This document shows, piece after piece, positions 1-9,961 of a stretch of DNA of 64,000 bases. Within the stretch, counting starts at the first letter, position 1, and the number at the start of each line of letters is the position of its first letter. The notes below the pieces were generated by a model. It saw only the letters and a list, made by a program, of their open reading frames with translations, had not been told where the DNA came from and made no database searches. The translations under genes were made by a program, and so were the position numbers. Source of the stretch: Rhodobacter sp. (GTDB lineage Bacteria; Pseudomonadota; Alphaproteobacteria; Rhodobacterales; Rhodobacteraceae); NCBI GenBank assembly GCA_013821825.1, contig PNJK01000009.1, positions 22,476 to 86,475 of the forward strand, in the 5' to 3' direction.

Positions 1-166
1 CGGAAAACTCCAGTGCGGCGAACATGTTGTTCGTGTCGGTCATGGCCACGGCGGGCATCTGCGCGTTCTGGCACAGATCGACCAGCTTCTTGACCGGGAC
101 AGCACCCTCCAGAAGCGAATGTTCGGTGTGGGTGCGAAGGTGAATGAATCGGGGGGCGCTGGACAT
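1..166 (-). CDS. dnaE: DNA polymerase III alpha subunit, N-terminal fragment (cut by window edge)
   Basis: Only the first 55 codons are in the window, read on the minus strand from an ATG at 166. The peptide begins MSSAPRFIHLRTHTEHSLLE and continues with KLVDLCQNAQMPAVAMTDTNNMF, which is the opening of the PHP domain of DnaE-type polymerases (H-L-R-T-H-T-E-H followed by the SLLEGA and AMTDTNNMF blocks). DnaE is the replicative polymerase catalytic subunit. The gene diverges from xdhA, and the 233 bases between them must hold both promoters. Family identity is recognised from these two motifs only; the catalytic domain lies outside the window. Confidence 0.85.
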   Translation of the reverse strand, partial: MSSAPRFIHLRTHTEHSLLEGAVPVKKLVDLCQNAQMPAVAMTDTNNMFAALEFS

Positions 167-399
167 GCCACCAGCCTAGCGAAGCGGTCGGACCAGCGAA
201 AGACCGGACCTCTTTTCGGCAAAAGGCGAAACTGCTTTCGGGAAATCCGGAAAGGTTTGTCTTGCCATGTAGCCAAGCCCCGCGCTTCATGCTTTGAAGG
301 AAGAACGGGCGCAGAGCCCGTGGGGGCGTGGTCCGCTTTACGCCGCATCGGGCGGGCGCGCAAATTACCTCGAGCGAGGAGAACGCGGCAGGTTGGGAC

Positions 400-1803
400 A
401 TGTCCGGAATTGCGTTTCTGTTGAACGGAACGCCGGTGCGCGTCGAGGGGGAGGCCCCGACGCGGACCTTGCTGGATTGGCTGCGCGAAGATCGCGGCCT
501 GACGGGAACCAAGGAGGCGTGCTGCGAAGGCGACTGCGGCGCCTGCACCGTGATGGTAACGGATGACAGCGGGTCGAAGGCGCTTAACGCCTGCATCCTG
601 TTCCTGCACCAGCTTGACGGCAAGGCAGTGCGGACGGTCGAGGGGATCTCCGGGCCGGGTGGCAAGATGCATCCGGTGCAAGAGGCGATGGTCCAGCATC
701 ACGGCAGCCAGTGCGGTTTCTGCACGCCGGGTTTCGTCGTCTCGATGGCGGTAGCGCATCTGAACGGGGCGCGGGATCACGATGACCAGCTGGCAGGCAA
801 CCTGTGCCGCTGCACCGGCTATGCCCCGATCATTCGCGCAGCCGAGGCGGTCGAAGCAGCGCCGGTGCCGGATTGGATGAAGGCCGACCAGCCCCTTTCC
901 CTTTCCCAGATCTCCTCGGTGAAGTCCGAAGAGCCAGGCAGCTTCACCGGGGGCTTCACCCCGCGCGACAGTGATGAACTGGCGGACTGGTATCTGGCCA
1001 ACCCCGAGGCTGTGCTGATTGCAGGTGCTACGGATGTCGGCCTTTGGGTGACCAAATCCTTGCGCGACCTGAAACCGGTTGCGTTCCTTTCCGGGGTCAA
1101 GGACCTGCAAGGGATCGAACGTCGGGGCGGGCAGTTGCATGTGGGCGCCGGGGTGACGATTGCGGCCCTTCGGGAGGCCGTGGCGGGCCCCCTGCCATCC
1201 TTCGGCGAATTGTTGCGCCGCTATGCCAGCCAGCAGGTGCGCAACGCCGCGACGATCGGGGGCAACATCGCGAATGGCTCTCCCATCGGGGATGGCCCGC
1301 CGGCGCTGATCGCCCTGGGTGCGACCCTCCATCTGCGCCGGGGCGACGAGATGCGGAGCCTGCCGCTGGAACACTTCTTCCTCGATTACCGCAAGCAGGA
1401 TCGGCGTCCGGGCGAGTTCGTGGTCGGGGTGTCCTTTCCCGATCATGCGCGGGGCTTGCGGTGCTACAAGATATCCAAACGGTTTGACCAGGATATCAGC
1501 GCGGTCTGCGGCTGCTTCAATGTGACTGTTGACGGCGGCACGGTCACCGATGCGCGGATCGCGTTTGGCGGCATGGCGGGCATTCCGAAGCGGGCGGCCC
1601 TGGCTGAAGCTGCTGTGTTGGGCCAGCCCTGGACCCTGGCCACGGTCGAGGCTGCCGCGCAGGCGATGGCGGGGGACTTCACGCCGCTTTCCGATATGCG
1701 GGCCAGCGCGGCCTATCGGCTGACCACGGCGCAGAACCTGATGATCCGCTACTTCCACGACCTGCAAGGCGTGCCGGTGTCGGTGCTGGAGGTGCGGGCA
1801 TGA
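400..1803 (+). CDS. xdhA: Xanthine dehydrogenase small subunit (2Fe-2S and FAD)
   Basis: 467-residue electron-transfer subunit of bacterial xanthine dehydrogenase, which oxidises hypoxanthine to xanthine and urate and passes electrons to NAD+. The first iron-sulfur centre is seen in [11 protein letters not shown], the second in CGFCTPGFV and CRCTGY. The FAD-binding (PCMH) fold follows with AGATDVG and [18 protein letters not shown], and the C-terminal third is a CO-dehydrogenase flavoprotein C-terminal domain. The track starts 24 codons earlier; the ATG at 400 is preferred because the peptide [10 protein letters not shown] matches the usual start of the 2Fe-2S domain. The stop overlaps the xdhB start (ATGA), so the two are translationally coupled. 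Confidence 0.93.
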   Translation: MSGIAFLLNGTPVRVEGEAPTRTLLDWLREDRGLTGTKEACCEGDCGACTVMVTDDSGSKALNACILFLHQLDGKAVRTVEGISGPGGKMHPVQEAMVQHHGSQCGFCTPGFVVSMAVAHLNGARDHDDQLAGNLCRCTGYAPIIRAAEAVEAAPVPDWMKADQPLSLSQISSVKSEEPGSFTGGFTPRDSDELADWYLANPEAVLIAGATDVGLWVTKSLRDLKPVAFLSGVKDLQGIERRGGQLHVGAGVTIAALREAVAGPLPSFGELLRRYASQQVRNAATIGGNIANGSPIGDGPPALIALGATLHLRRGDEMRSLPLEHFFLDYRKQDRRPGEFVVGVSFPDHARGLRCYKISKRFDQDISAVCGCFNVTVDGGTVTDARIAFGGMAGIPKRAALAEAAVLGQPWTLATVEAAAQAMAGDFTPLSDMRASAAYRLTTAQNLMIRYFHDLQGVPVSVLEVRA

Positions 1804-4142
1804 GCATGGGCAAACCCCTGCCGCATGATACCGCCCCGCTGCATGTGACGGGTCAGGCGCGCTATGTCGACGATATCCCGATGCCGGGCAACGCGCTGCA
1901 TCTGGCGTTCGGGCTGTCCACTGTCGCGCATGGCGAGATCACGGGGATCGACCTGACCCTGGTCCGGTCAGCTCCGGGTGTGGTAGCGGTCTACAGCGCC
2001 GCTGATCTGGATCCGATGCCGGATTGCAGCCCATCGGCGCATGATGAACCGCTGCTGGCGGTGGGTCGTGTCCATTATGTCGGCCAGCCGGTGTTTCTGG
2101 TGGTGGCAGAAAGCTATCTGGCAGCGCGAAAGGCGGCGCGGCTGGGGAAGGTCAGCTATGCCGAACTGCCCGCGATCCTGACCGTGGATCAGGCGATGGC
2201 TGCGAACAGCCGGTTCGAACAGGGGCCGGTGATCTGGCAGAAGGGCGATCCCGCCAAGGTAATGGCCACTGCGGCACATCTGGTCGAAGGCAGTTTCGAG
2301 GTCGGCGGGCAGGAGCATTTCTATCTGGAGGGTCAGGTCGCTGCCGCGCTGCCGCAGGAAGGCGGCGACATGGTTATCCATGCCTCGACCCAGCATCCGA
2401 CGGAAATCCAGCACAAGGTAGCACATGCACTGCACCTGCCGATGAACGCGGTGCGGGTAGAGGTGCGCCGGATGGGCGGCGGGTTCGGGGGCAAGGAATC
2501 CCAGGGGAACGCCTTGGCCATCGCATGCGCCGTGGCGGCGCGCCTGACAGGGCGGCCTTGCCGCATGCGCTATGACCGCGACGATGACATGATGATCACC
2601 GGCAAGCGGCATGACCTGCGGATCACTTACCGCGCCGGGGTGGATGGCGATGGGCGAATTCTGGGGCTGGAATTCACGCATCTGATGCGCTGCGGCTGGG
2701 CGCAGGATCTGTCCTTGCCGGTGGCCGACCGGGCCATGCTGCATGCGGATAATTTCTATCACCTGCCGAATATCCGGATCGAATCGCACCGGCTGAAGAC
2801 CAACACCCAAAGTGCCACCGCCTTCCGCGGCTTCGGCGGCCCGCAGGGGATGGTGGGGATCGAGCGGGTGCTGGACCATGTGGCCTTTGCGGTGGGCCGC
2901 GATCCGTTGGCGGTGCGCAAGCTCAACTTCTATTACGCGGATGAAGGCGGGGGTGCCTCTGGCCGAGGGGTTCTTGACCACCAGAAGGTGCAGACAACGC
3001 CGTTCCACATGCCGGTGGAGGATTTCATCGGTCATGAACTGGTGGCCGAATTGGAGCGGACCTCGGACTTTGGCAAGCGGATGGCCGCGATTGCGGAGTG
3101 GAACAAGGGTTCGCCGATCCTGAAGCGCGGGATCGCGCTGACCCCGGTGAAGTTCGGAATCTCGTTCACGCTTAGCTGGCTCAATCAGGCCGGGGCACTG
3201 GTGCATGTCTATCAGGACGGGTCGATCCATCTGAACCATGGCGGGACCGAGATGGGACAGGGGCTGTTTCAGAAGGTTGCTCAGGTGACGGCGGCGGTTT
3301 TTGGCGTCGATGTCTCGATGGTGAAGATCACCGCGACGGACACAGGGAAGGTGCCGAACACCAGCGCCACGGCCGCAAGTTCCGGGGCGGACATGAACGG
3401 GATGGCGGCAAAGGCGGCAGCCGAAACCATTCGCGGGCGGCTGGCTGAGTACATTGCCGGGAAACATCAGGCAAAGGCGTCAGCCGTCCGCTTTGTCGAT
3501 GGTCAGGTGAGAGTGGCGGGCGAAGTCTATGGCTGGGCGCAGGTTGTTGCCTGGGCCTATCAAGCCCGGGTGTCGTTGTCCTCGACCGGGTATTACGCCA
3601 CGCCGAAGATCTTGTGGGATCGGGTGCGCGGGACCGGGCGGCCGTTCTTCTACTTCGCCTATGGTGCTGCCGTGACCGAGGTGGTGATCGACCGGCTGAC
3701 CGGAGAGAACCGGATCTTGCGGGCGGATATCCTGCATGACACCGGGACATCGCTGAATCCGGCGATCGATATCGGGCAGGTCGAGGGGGCCTATGTGCAA
3801 GGCGCGGGCTGGCTGACCACGGAAGAACTGGTCTGGGACGGCAAGGGCCGGCTGACGACGCACGCGCCCTCGACCTACAAGATCCCGGCCTGCTCGGATC
3901 GGCCGGATGTGTTCAACGTGGCCTTGTGGGGCAAGCCGAACCGAGAGGATTCGGTCGGCAAGTCGAAGGCGGTTGGCGAGCCGCCTCTGATGTTGGGGAT
4001 ATCGGCGCTGATGGCTTTGTCCGATGCGGTGGCGGCGTGCGGCGATGGAAAGGTGTATCCTGCGCTGGACGCGCCCGCGACGGCGGAACGGGTGCTGATG
4101 GCGATAAACAAGGTGGAAGGCAGGAGGGCCAAGGATGTTTGA
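1800..4142 (+). CDS. xdhB: Xanthine dehydrogenase large subunit (molybdopterin)
   Basis: 780 residues, the usual length for XdhB. It carries the molybdenum cofactor and does the hydroxylation of purines. Visible motifs are [10 protein letters not shown], which belongs to the cofactor-contacting segment, [21 protein letters not shown], and near the C-terminus VGEPPLML, which holds the glutamate that acts as the active-site base in this family. The start overlaps the xdhA stop by 4 nt and the end overlaps xdhC by 8 nt, so the three genes form one translation-coupled unit. Confidence 0.95.
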   Translation: MSMGKPLPHDTAPLHVTGQARYVDDIPMPGNALHLAFGLSTVAHGEITGIDLTLVRSAPGVVAVYSAADLDPMPDCSPSAHDEPLLAVGRVHYVGQPVFLVVAESYLAARKAARLGKVSYAELPAILTVDQAMAANSRFEQGPVIWQKGDPAKVMATAAHLVEGSFEVGGQEHFYLEGQVAAALPQEGGDMVIHASTQHPTEIQHKVAHALHLPMNAVRVEVRRMGGGFGGKESQGNALAIACAVAARLTGRPCRMRYDRDDDMMITGKRHDLRITYRAGVDGDGRILGLEFTHLMRCGWAQDLSLPVADRAMLHADNFYHLPNIRIESHRLKTNTQSATAFRGFGGPQGMVGIERVLDHVAFAVGRDPLAVRKLNFYYADEGGGASGRGVLDHQKVQTTPFHMPVEDFIGHELVAELERTSDFGKRMAAIAEWNKGSPILKRGIALTPVKFGISFTLSWLNQAGALVHVYQDGSIHLNHGGTEMGQGLFQKVAQVTAAVFGVDVSMVKITATDTGKVPNTSATAASSGADMNGMAAKAAAETIRGRLAEYIAGKHQAKASAVRFVDGQVRVAGEVYGWAQVVAWAYQARVSLSSTGYYATPKILWDRVRGTGRPFFYFAYGAAVTEVVIDRLTGENRILRADILHDTGTSLNPAIDIGQVEGAYVQGAGWLTTEELVWDGKGRLTTHAPSTYKIPACSDRPDVFNVALWGKPNREDSVGKSKAVGEPPLMLGISALMALSDAVAACGDGKVYPALDAPATAERVLMAINKVEGRRAKDV

Positions 4143-5058
4143 TCTGGCAGCCCTTCAGGCGGCGATCAAGGCACATGGGCCGGTAGCACGGGTGGTGATT
4201 GCCGCGCATGACGGGTCCAGCCCGCGTGAGGTTGGCGCGGCGATGCTGGTCTGGGCAACGGGTCAGGCCGGGACCATCGGCGGCGGGGCACTGGAGTGGG
4301 AGGCTTTGGCGCGGGCCCGGGCAATGCTTGCGGCCGGGGGCGTCCGGCTGGACCGCGAGGCATTGGGTCCGAAGCTGGGTCAATGCTGCGGCGGCGCGGT
4401 GACGGTGCTGACAGAGGTTTACACGAAGGCGCCGGACGCAGAGGCCGGAGTGGTGGCACGGGGAACCGGGCCAATGCCTTTGGCTGTGAAACGACTGCTG
4501 GCCAAAGCGCGGGGCGAAGGCATGGTGCCCAAGCCGCACCTCGTGCAAGGCTGGTTTGTCGAACCGGTGGCCCGGGCAGAACGGCAGCTTTGGGTCTGGG
4601 GCGCAGGCCATGTCGGGCGGGCGCTGGTGGCGGTGTTGGCGCCTTTGCCGGGCGTCGCGATCACCTGGGTGGATATCGGGCCGGAACGGTTTCCAGACGT
4701 TGTGCCGGACGGGGTGACTGTTCTGCCAGTACCGCAGCCCGAGGCCGCGGTCTCGCTGGCGCCGAAAGATGCCGAGCATCTGGTTTTGACCTATTCCCAC
4801 GCGCTGGACCTGGAGCTGTGCCACCGGCTGCTGCTGCATGGCTTTGCACGGGCCGGGCTTATCGGGTCGGCGACGAAATGGGCCCGGTTCCGGTCGCGGC
4901 TGGCAGGGCTGGGGCATCGTCCCGACGCGATTTCGCGGATTGCCTGCCCGATCGGTAACCCCGAATTAGGGAAACACCCGCAAGCAATCGCAGTGGGTGT
5001 CGCGGCAGAGTTCCTGTCGCATAAGATCAGCGCAATCGGGCGGGAGAAACTGGGATGA
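4135..5058 (+). CDS. xdhC: Xanthine dehydrogenase accessory protein XdhC
   Basis: 307-residue chaperone that binds molybdenum cofactor and helps its sulfuration and insertion into XdhB; it is not part of the final enzyme. The N-terminal XdhC domain shows AHDGSSPREVGAAM, GTIGGGALEWEAL and LGQCCGG; the C-terminal Rossmann-like domain shows VWGAGHVGRALV. The ATG at 4135 lies inside the xdhB end, and the stop overlaps the ATPase start of the following transporter (ATGA at 5055), tying purine oxidation to purine uptake in one transcript. Confidence 0.93.
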   Translation: MFDLAALQAAIKAHGPVARVVIAAHDGSSPREVGAAMLVWATGQAGTIGGGALEWEALARARAMLAAGGVRLDREALGPKLGQCCGGAVTVLTEVYTKAPDAEAGVVARGTGPMPLAVKRLLAKARGEGMVPKPHLVQGWFVEPVARAERQLWVWGAGHVGRALVAVLAPLPGVAITWVDIGPERFPDVVPDGVTVLPVPQPEAAVSLAPKDAEHLVLTYSHALDLELCHRLLLHGFARAGLIGSATKWARFRSRLAGLGHRPDAISRIACPIGNPELGKHPQAIAVGVAAEFLSHKISAIGREKLG

Positions 5059-6578
5059 CGGGCAAGGTTCTGCTAAGCGTCGAAGGCGTCACCAAGGCCT
5101 ATCCCGGCGTGGTTGCCAACAGTGATGTGTCGTTCCAGATCTCGGAGGGTGAGGTTCATGCCCTGCTGGGCGAGAATGGTGCCGGCAAATCGACCCTCGT
5201 CAAGATGATCTACGGGCTGGTCCGGCCCGACGCCGGGCAAATGACCCTGCATGGCGCGCCCTATCACCCCGCCAAACCCGCCGAGGCGCGGCGGCAGGGC
5301 GTGGCGATGGTGTTCCAGCACTTCTCTCTCTTCGAAGCGCTGAACGTGGCCGAGAATGTGGCGCTGGGGATGGAAAATCCGCCTCCGTTGAAGGCGCTGG
5401 CCGGGCGCATCCGCGAGGTCAGCCAGGAATACGGGCTGCCCCTCGATCCCGCGCGGATGGTCGGGGACCTCTCGGCGGGAGAGCGGCAGCGGGTCGAGAT
5501 CATCCGTTGTCTGCTGCAGGACCCCAAGCTGCTGATCATGGACGAACCGACAAGCGTGCTGACCCCGCAAGAGGTGGGCATCCTGTTCAAGACCCTGCGT
5601 CAGCTGGCCTCGGAAGGGACCGCGATCCTTTACATCTCGCACAAGCTGGAGGAGATCCGGGCGCTTTGCGATGAGGCCACGATCCTGCGCCGGGGCAAGG
5701 TGGTGGCCACCTGTACCCCGCGCGACCGCACCGCGCGTGAGATGGCCGAACTGATGGTCGGTACGGTGCTGACACCCCCGGCCCGCAGCGGTCGGGCCAA
5801 GGGCGACACGGCGCTGGAGGTGACGGGGCTGTCGGTTGCCTCGCCCATTCCGTTTGGGACATCCTTGAAAGATGTCAGTTTCAAGGTCCGCAAGGGCGAG
5901 GTTCTGGGTATCGCCGGTGTCGCGGGGAACGGGCAGGACGAACTGTTGTTGGCCCTGTCGGGCGAACTGAAATCGGCCCCCGGTGCGGTGAAGATTGCCG
6001 GCGTCGCGATGGGGGACACGGGGCCGAACGATCGGCGGCGGGCAGGCCTTGTCGCCGCGCCGGAAGAGCGGCTGGGCCACGCGGCGGCCCCGGACATGAG
6101 CCTGGTGGAAAACGCCCTTCTGTCGGGCGTCGTGCGCAAGGGGCTGACACGGCGCGGGTTTATCGACTGGGGTGCCGCAGAGGTTTTCGCCGCCGGCATC
6201 GTGAAGGATTTTGACGTCAGGACCCCGGGGACGCATGTTGCAGCCCGCGCGCTGTCAGGCGGAAACCTGCAGAAGTTCGTGGTCGGGCGTGAACTTAGCC
6301 AGACCCCTTCAGTCATCGTGATCAACCAGCCCACTTGGGGTGTCGATGCGGCGGCGGCCGCGGCGATCCGGCAGGCCATACTGGACCGCGCCTCGTCCGG
6401 GGCGGCGGTGGTCGTGATCAGCCAGGACCTTGATGAACTTCTGGAGATCGCCGACGATTTCGCGGCGCTGAACGGCGGGCGGCTGACACAGGCGCGTCCC
6501 GTCGAAGGCCTGACCGTGGACGAGATCGGGCTGATGATGGGCGGGACCCATGGCATGGAGGTCGCACATCATGGCTGA
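5055..6578 (+). CDS. BMP-type ABC transporter ATPase (nucleoside/purine uptake)
   Basis: 507-residue ATPase with two fused nucleotide-binding domains, as in RbsA and the NupO/YufO-type nucleoside transporters. The first domain has Walker A GENGAGKST, signature LSAGERQRVEI and Walker B LLIMDEPTSVLTP. The second has a degenerate Walker A (GVAGNGQDE), signature LSGGNLQKFVVGREL and an altered Walker B ending VINQPTWGVD, a pattern known in this subfamily where the second site is usually weak. Placed directly after xdhC with a 4-nt overlap, it most likely powers import of purine nucleosides or bases that feed XdhAB; the exact substrate is inferred from context. Confidence 0.88.
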   Translation: MTGKVLLSVEGVTKAYPGVVANSDVSFQISEGEVHALLGENGAGKSTLVKMIYGLVRPDAGQMTLHGAPYHPAKPAEARRQGVAMVFQHFSLFEALNVAENVALGMENPPPLKALAGRIREVSQEYGLPLDPARMVGDLSAGERQRVEIIRCLLQDPKLLIMDEPTSVLTPQEVGILFKTLRQLASEGTAILYISHKLEEIRALCDEATILRRGKVVATCTPRDRTAREMAELMVGTVLTPPARSGRAKGDTALEVTGLSVASPIPFGTSLKDVSFKVRKGEVLGIAGVAGNGQDELLLALSGELKSAPGAVKIAGVAMGDTGPNDRRRAGLVAAPEERLGHAAAPDMSLVENALLSGVVRKGLTRRGFIDWGAAEVFAAGIVKDFDVRTPGTHVAARALSGGNLQKFVVGRELSQTPSVIVINQPTWGVDAAAAAAIRQAILDRASSGAAVVVISQDLDELLEIADDFAALNGGRLTQARPVEGLTVDEIGLMMGGTHGMEVAHHG

Positions 6579-6585
6579 TGTCTCA

Positions 6586-6652
6586 GGGGGGCTGTCTGCC
6601 CCCCTCGCCGCGCTGCGGCTCACCCCCCGAGGATATTTTCCCAGAGAGGAAG
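6586..6652 (+). repeat. Dispersed hairpin plus GAGGATATTTT repeat, copy 1
   Basis: The intercistronic gap between the ATPase and the first permease holds a perfect 7-bp G/C hairpin (GGGGGGC, loop TGTCT, GCCCCCC, 6586-6604), a short GC-rich linker and then CCCCCCGAGGATATTTT followed by AGAGAGGAAGA. The last part is the Shine-Dalgarno sequence of the permease at 6657. An almost identical module is found inverted at 40899-40966. The hairpin could attenuate transcription or protect the 3' end of the upstream message. Confidence 0.75.
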
Positions 6653-6656
6653 ACCC

Positions 6657-7742
6657 ATGCTGAGGCTGGAAAAGCGCCCCTCGCCCTCGGCCTTCTGGGA
6701 GAAGGCATCGCCATTCCTTGCGGTGATCCTGACGATGATCGCTGGTGGAATCATGTTCTGGATCCTGGGCAAGAACCCGTTCGAAGCGATCCGCACAATC
6801 TTTTGGGACCCGTTGTTCAACGATCAGTTCGCCAGTTATTCGCGGCCGCAGTTGCTGGTGAAGGCGGCACCGCTGATCCTGATCGCCATCGGGCTGTCGC
6901 TGGGGTTCCGGGCCGGCGTCTGGAACATCGGGGCGGAAGGCCAGTACATCATGGGCGCGATCTTCTGTGCGGCAGCGGGGCTGGCGGTCTACCCGGTCGA
7001 AAGCCGGCTGGTCTTTCCGGTGATGATCGTGGCGGGCGCGCTGGGCGGGTTCCTTTGGGCGATGATTCCGGCAATCCTGAAGACGGTGTTCCGCACCAAT
7101 GAAATCCTGGTCTCGCTGCTGCTGGTCTACGTTGCGCAGAACATTCTGGCGATGATGGCCTTGGGCGCTTTGCGAAATCCGGAAGGCGGGGGGTTCCCGG
7201 GCAGCCGGAACCTGAGCCAGATCCCTGCGATGGCGAATCCCGAGCTTATCGCCGGCACTGGCATGCATTGGGGCGTGGTCGCCGCCTTCATGGCGGTAAT
7301 CGCAGGCTATATCCTGCTTCAGCGTCATATCCTTGGGTTTCAGATCAAGCTGGCCGGTCAGGCCCCGAGAGCGGCACGGTTCGCCGGAGTGTCGCCCGCG
7401 CGGCTGGTGATCCTGTGTCTGGGAATTTCGGGGGCGCTGGCAGGGCTGGCGGGGATGTTCGAGGTCACAGGCCCGGCGGGGCAAATCAGTATCGACTTCA
7501 ATGTCGGCTATGGGTTCACAGCGATCATCGTGGCCTTCCTTGGCCGGCTGAACCCGGTCGGCATCCTGTTCGCCGGGCTGCTGATGGCGCTGACCTATAT
7601 CGGCGGCGAGCTGGCGCAGTTCATGCTGGGCCTGCCCTCGGCCGCGATACAGGCTTTCCAGGGAATGCTGTTGTTTTTCCTGCTGGCGACTGACCTGCTG
7701 ACCAACTTCCGGATCCGGCTTGGACAAAGAAAGGCTGCATGA
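6657..7742 (+). CDS. BMP-type ABC transporter permease 1
   Basis: 361-residue inner-membrane protein with about eight to ten hydrophobic segments. It belongs to the branched-chain/ribose-type permease family; recognisable blocks are the SLGFRAGVWNIGAEGQYIMG region and the RTNEILVSLLLVYVAQN stretch, typical of NupP-type nucleoside permeases. It is preceded by the repeat module whose AGAGAGGAAG end serves as its ribosome-binding site. The stop overlaps the second permease by 4 nt. Together with its neighbours it forms the translocation pore of the purine/nucleoside importer. Confidence 0.88.
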   Translation: MLRLEKRPSPSAFWEKASPFLAVILTMIAGGIMFWILGKNPFEAIRTIFWDPLFNDQFASYSRPQLLVKAAPLILIAIGLSLGFRAGVWNIGAEGQYIMGAIFCAAAGLAVYPVESRLVFPVMIVAGALGGFLWAMIPAILKTVFRTNEILVSLLLVYVAQNILAMMALGALRNPEGGGFPGSRNLSQIPAMANPELIAGTGMHWGVVAAFMAVIAGYILLQRHILGFQIKLAGQAPRAARFAGVSPARLVILCLGISGALAGLAGMFEVTGPAGQISIDFNVGYGFTAIIVAFLGRLNPVGILFAGLLMALTYIGGELAQFMLGLPSAAIQAFQGMLLFFLLATDLLTNFRIRLGQRKAA

Positions 7743-8671
7743 TGTTCGGCAACATTGATCCGGCTCTGCTCATCGCGGCGCTGATGGTAAATTCGGTTCC
7801 CATCATGCTGGCTGCAACCGGCGAGCTGGTGGTGGAGAAATCCGGCGTCCTCAACCTTGGGGTCGAAGGGATGATGATCATGGGGGCGATCTGCGGCTTT
7901 GTGACCGCTGTCGTCACCGGGAACCCCTATCTGGGGTTTCTGGGGGGGGCTTTGGGGGCGATGGCCCTGTCAGCAATCTTCGGCTTTCTGACGCAGGTCT
8001 TGCAGACCAATCAGGTGGCGTCGGGGCTGGCGCTGACGCTGTTCGGGTTGGGGCTCTCCAGCCTGATCGGGCAAAGCTATGTCGGGATCAAGCCGCCCGC
8101 GACGGGCGACCTGCCGCTTGGACCCCTGAAAGACATTCCGTTTCTGGGCGAGGCGGTCTTCGGGCATGACTGGATGGTCTATGGATCCATCCTGATCGTG
8201 GCGGCGGTCTGGTGGGTGCTGAAATACAGCCGCCTGGGGCTGATCCTGCGGGCGGTGGGCGAAAGCCATGAGGCAGCACATGCGCTGGGCTACAAGGTCA
8301 CGCGGATCAGGATGCTGGCGGTGTTGTTCGGCGGCGCTCTGGCGGGATTGGGCGGCGCCTATGTCAGCCTGGTGCGGGTGCCGCAATGGACCGACGGGAT
8401 TACGGCGGGCGCAGGCTGGATTGCACTGGCGATCGTGGTCTTTGCCAGCTGGAGGCCCTGGCGCGTCTTGGCCGGTGCCTATCTTTTCGGCGGTGTTTCG
8501 GTCTTGCAGTTGAACCTGCAAGCAGCCGGATCGGTTATCCCGGTAGAATACTTGTCCATGGCTCCGTATCTGATAACCATCCTTGTGCTGGTCATCATGT
8601 CTTCGGGACGTGGAAAAGCCGCACTGGCTGCACCGGCCTGTCTGGGCCAGAATTTCCACGCCTCGCGCTGA
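7739..8671 (+). CDS. BMP-type ABC transporter permease 2
   Basis: 310-residue membrane protein, partner of the preceding permease in a heterodimeric pore. The N-terminal block TGELVVEKSGVLNLGVEGMM is the conserved motif of the NupQ-like half, equivalent to the NIGAEGQY motif of the first permease. Its ATG at 7739 overlaps the stop of the previous gene. A short gap with the binding-protein gene follows. Confidence 0.88.
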   Translation: MMFGNIDPALLIAALMVNSVPIMLAATGELVVEKSGVLNLGVEGMMIMGAICGFVTAVVTGNPYLGFLGGALGAMALSAIFGFLTQVLQTNQVASGLALTLFGLGLSSLIGQSYVGIKPPATGDLPLGPLKDIPFLGEAVFGHDWMVYGSILIVAAVWWVLKYSRLGLILRAVGESHEAAHALGYKVTRIRMLAVLFGGALAGLGGAYVSLVRVPQWTDGITAGAGWIALAIVVFASWRPWRVLAGAYLFGGVSVLQLNLQAAGSVIPVEYLSMAPYLITILVLVIMSSGRGKAALAAPACLGQNFHASR

Positions 8672-8722
8672 GGCCTAACACTCCGGGGGTGGGAAAACCC
8701 CCGCACAATGGGGAGACGACCT

Positions 8723-9814
8723 ATGAATCGCAGAAACCTGCTTGCAACCGCCGCGCTGGGCCTTGGCCTGAGCTTCGGCGGAGCGGCATTCGCAGAAAGC
8801 CACGCCAAGACGAAGGCCTGCTTTGTCTATGTGGGGCCGATCGGTGATGGCGGCTGGACCTACCAGCACCATCAAGGTGCACTGGCCGTGCAAGAAGCCT
8901 TTGGTGACAAAGTCGAGATCGCCTACCAGGAAAACGTGCCCGAGGGTGCGGATGCGGAGCGTGTGCTGACCCAGATGGCGCTTTCGGGCTGCAACATCAT
9001 CTTCACCACCTCGTTCGGCTATATGGACCAGACCAACGCAGTGGCCGCGAAATTCCCGGATGTGAAGTTCGAACATGCGACGGGCTACAAGCGCGAGTAT
9101 CCGAACGTCTCGACCTATAACGCGCGCTTCTATGAAGGCCGTGCCGTGCAGGGCCTCATCGCGGGCAGGATGACCAAGTCGAACAAGATCGGCTACATCG
9201 CGTCGTTCCCGATCCCCGAAGTCATCATGGGGATCAACAGCTACTATCTGAACGCCAAGAAGGTGAACCCGGCGGTCGAGCTTTCCATTGTCTGGGCCTT
9301 CACCTGGTTCGACCCCGCCAAGGAAGCCGACGCCGCGAAGGCGCTGATCGATCAGGGAGTCGACGTGATCGCGTCGCACACCGATTCGACCGCCCCGTTG
9401 GCCGAAGCAGCCAAGACGGACGGCGCTGTGATCGGCTTTGGTCAGGCCTCGGACATGGCGGAATACAAGGACGGGCCGCGCGTCAGTTCGATCATCGACA
9501 ACTGGGCGCCGTACTATGTGAAGCGTGTTGGCGCGCTGATGGACGGAACCTATGAGCAGGCCGACACCTGGGATGGGATCGCCGGCGGCGAAGTCGAGAT
9601 CGGCGAGATCACCGATCGCGTCCCGGCAGAAGTGAAGGCCGAGGCCGAGGCGTTGAGAGATGCCATCGCGGCGGGGACCTATCACCCGTTCACCGGCCCG
9701 ATCAAGAAGCAGGATGGCTCTGACTGGCTGGCTGAAGGCGAGGTTGCGTCGGACGGTGACTTGCTGGGAATGGGCTTCTACGTCGAAGGCATTGTCGGCG
9801 ATATTCCCAAGTAA
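8723..9814 (+). CDS. BMP family substrate-binding lipoprotein/periplasmic protein
   Basis: 363 residues from the ATG at 8723, chosen over the track ATG at 8708 because GGGGAG sits just upstream of it and it opens a typical signal peptide (MNRRNLLATAALGLGLSFGG, cleavage near AFAES). The mature part starts with KACFVYVGPIGDGGWTYQH, the diagnostic beginning of the Bmp/Med basic-membrane-protein family (PF02608) that binds nucleosides and purines. No cysteine lipobox is visible, so it is likely a free periplasmic protein. A terminator follows at 9913. Confidence 0.9.
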   Translation: MNRRNLLATAALGLGLSFGGAAFAESHAKTKACFVYVGPIGDGGWTYQHHQGALAVQEAFGDKVEIAYQENVPEGADAERVLTQMALSGCNIIFTTSFGYMDQTNAVAAKFPDVKFEHATGYKREYPNVSTYNARFYEGRAVQGLIAGRMTKSNKIGYIASFPIPEVIMGINSYYLNAKKVNPAVELSIVWAFTWFDPAKEADAAKALIDQGVDVIASHTDSTAPLAEAAKTDGAVIGFGQASDMAEYKDGPRVSSIIDNWAPYYVKRVGALMDGTYEQADTWDGIAGGEVEIGEITDRVPAEVKAEAEALRDAIAAGTYHPFTGPIKKQDGSDWLAEGEVASDGDLLGMGFYVEGIVGDIPK

Positions 9815-9912
9815 GGGCGCACCCGGCGCAGGTTGGGGGGCAACCCCGGCCCGCGTTGTGAGGTGAGGGTTTCATACCCGACAGCCTTGTGGGATAGCTG
9901 ATGAAGACAAAG

Positions 9913-9941
9913 GGGGGCATGGGATTCCGTGCCCCCTTTTT
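9913..9941 (+). terminator. Rho-independent terminator of the xdh-BMP transporter unit
   Basis: A 10-bp stem (GGGGGCATGG with CCGTGCCCCC, one G-U pair) closed by the tetraloop GATT and followed by five T. It ends the purine unit and separates it from the FAD oxidoreductase gene 20 nt downstream. Confidence 0.85.
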
Positions 9942-9961
9942 GAACGGCCGAGGGGTTGGGA

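Noticed and set aside
40-1767. 575-codon minus-strand ORF opposite xdhA
   Set aside because: It is a high-GC shadow: xdhA on the plus strand has all iron-sulfur and FAD motifs, while this frame has no recognisable domain. The same applies to 1968-3467, 3913-4917, 6309-7727, 9872-11179, 12722-14935, 27445-28521, 32274-33575, 41043-42854 and similar long antisense ORFs.
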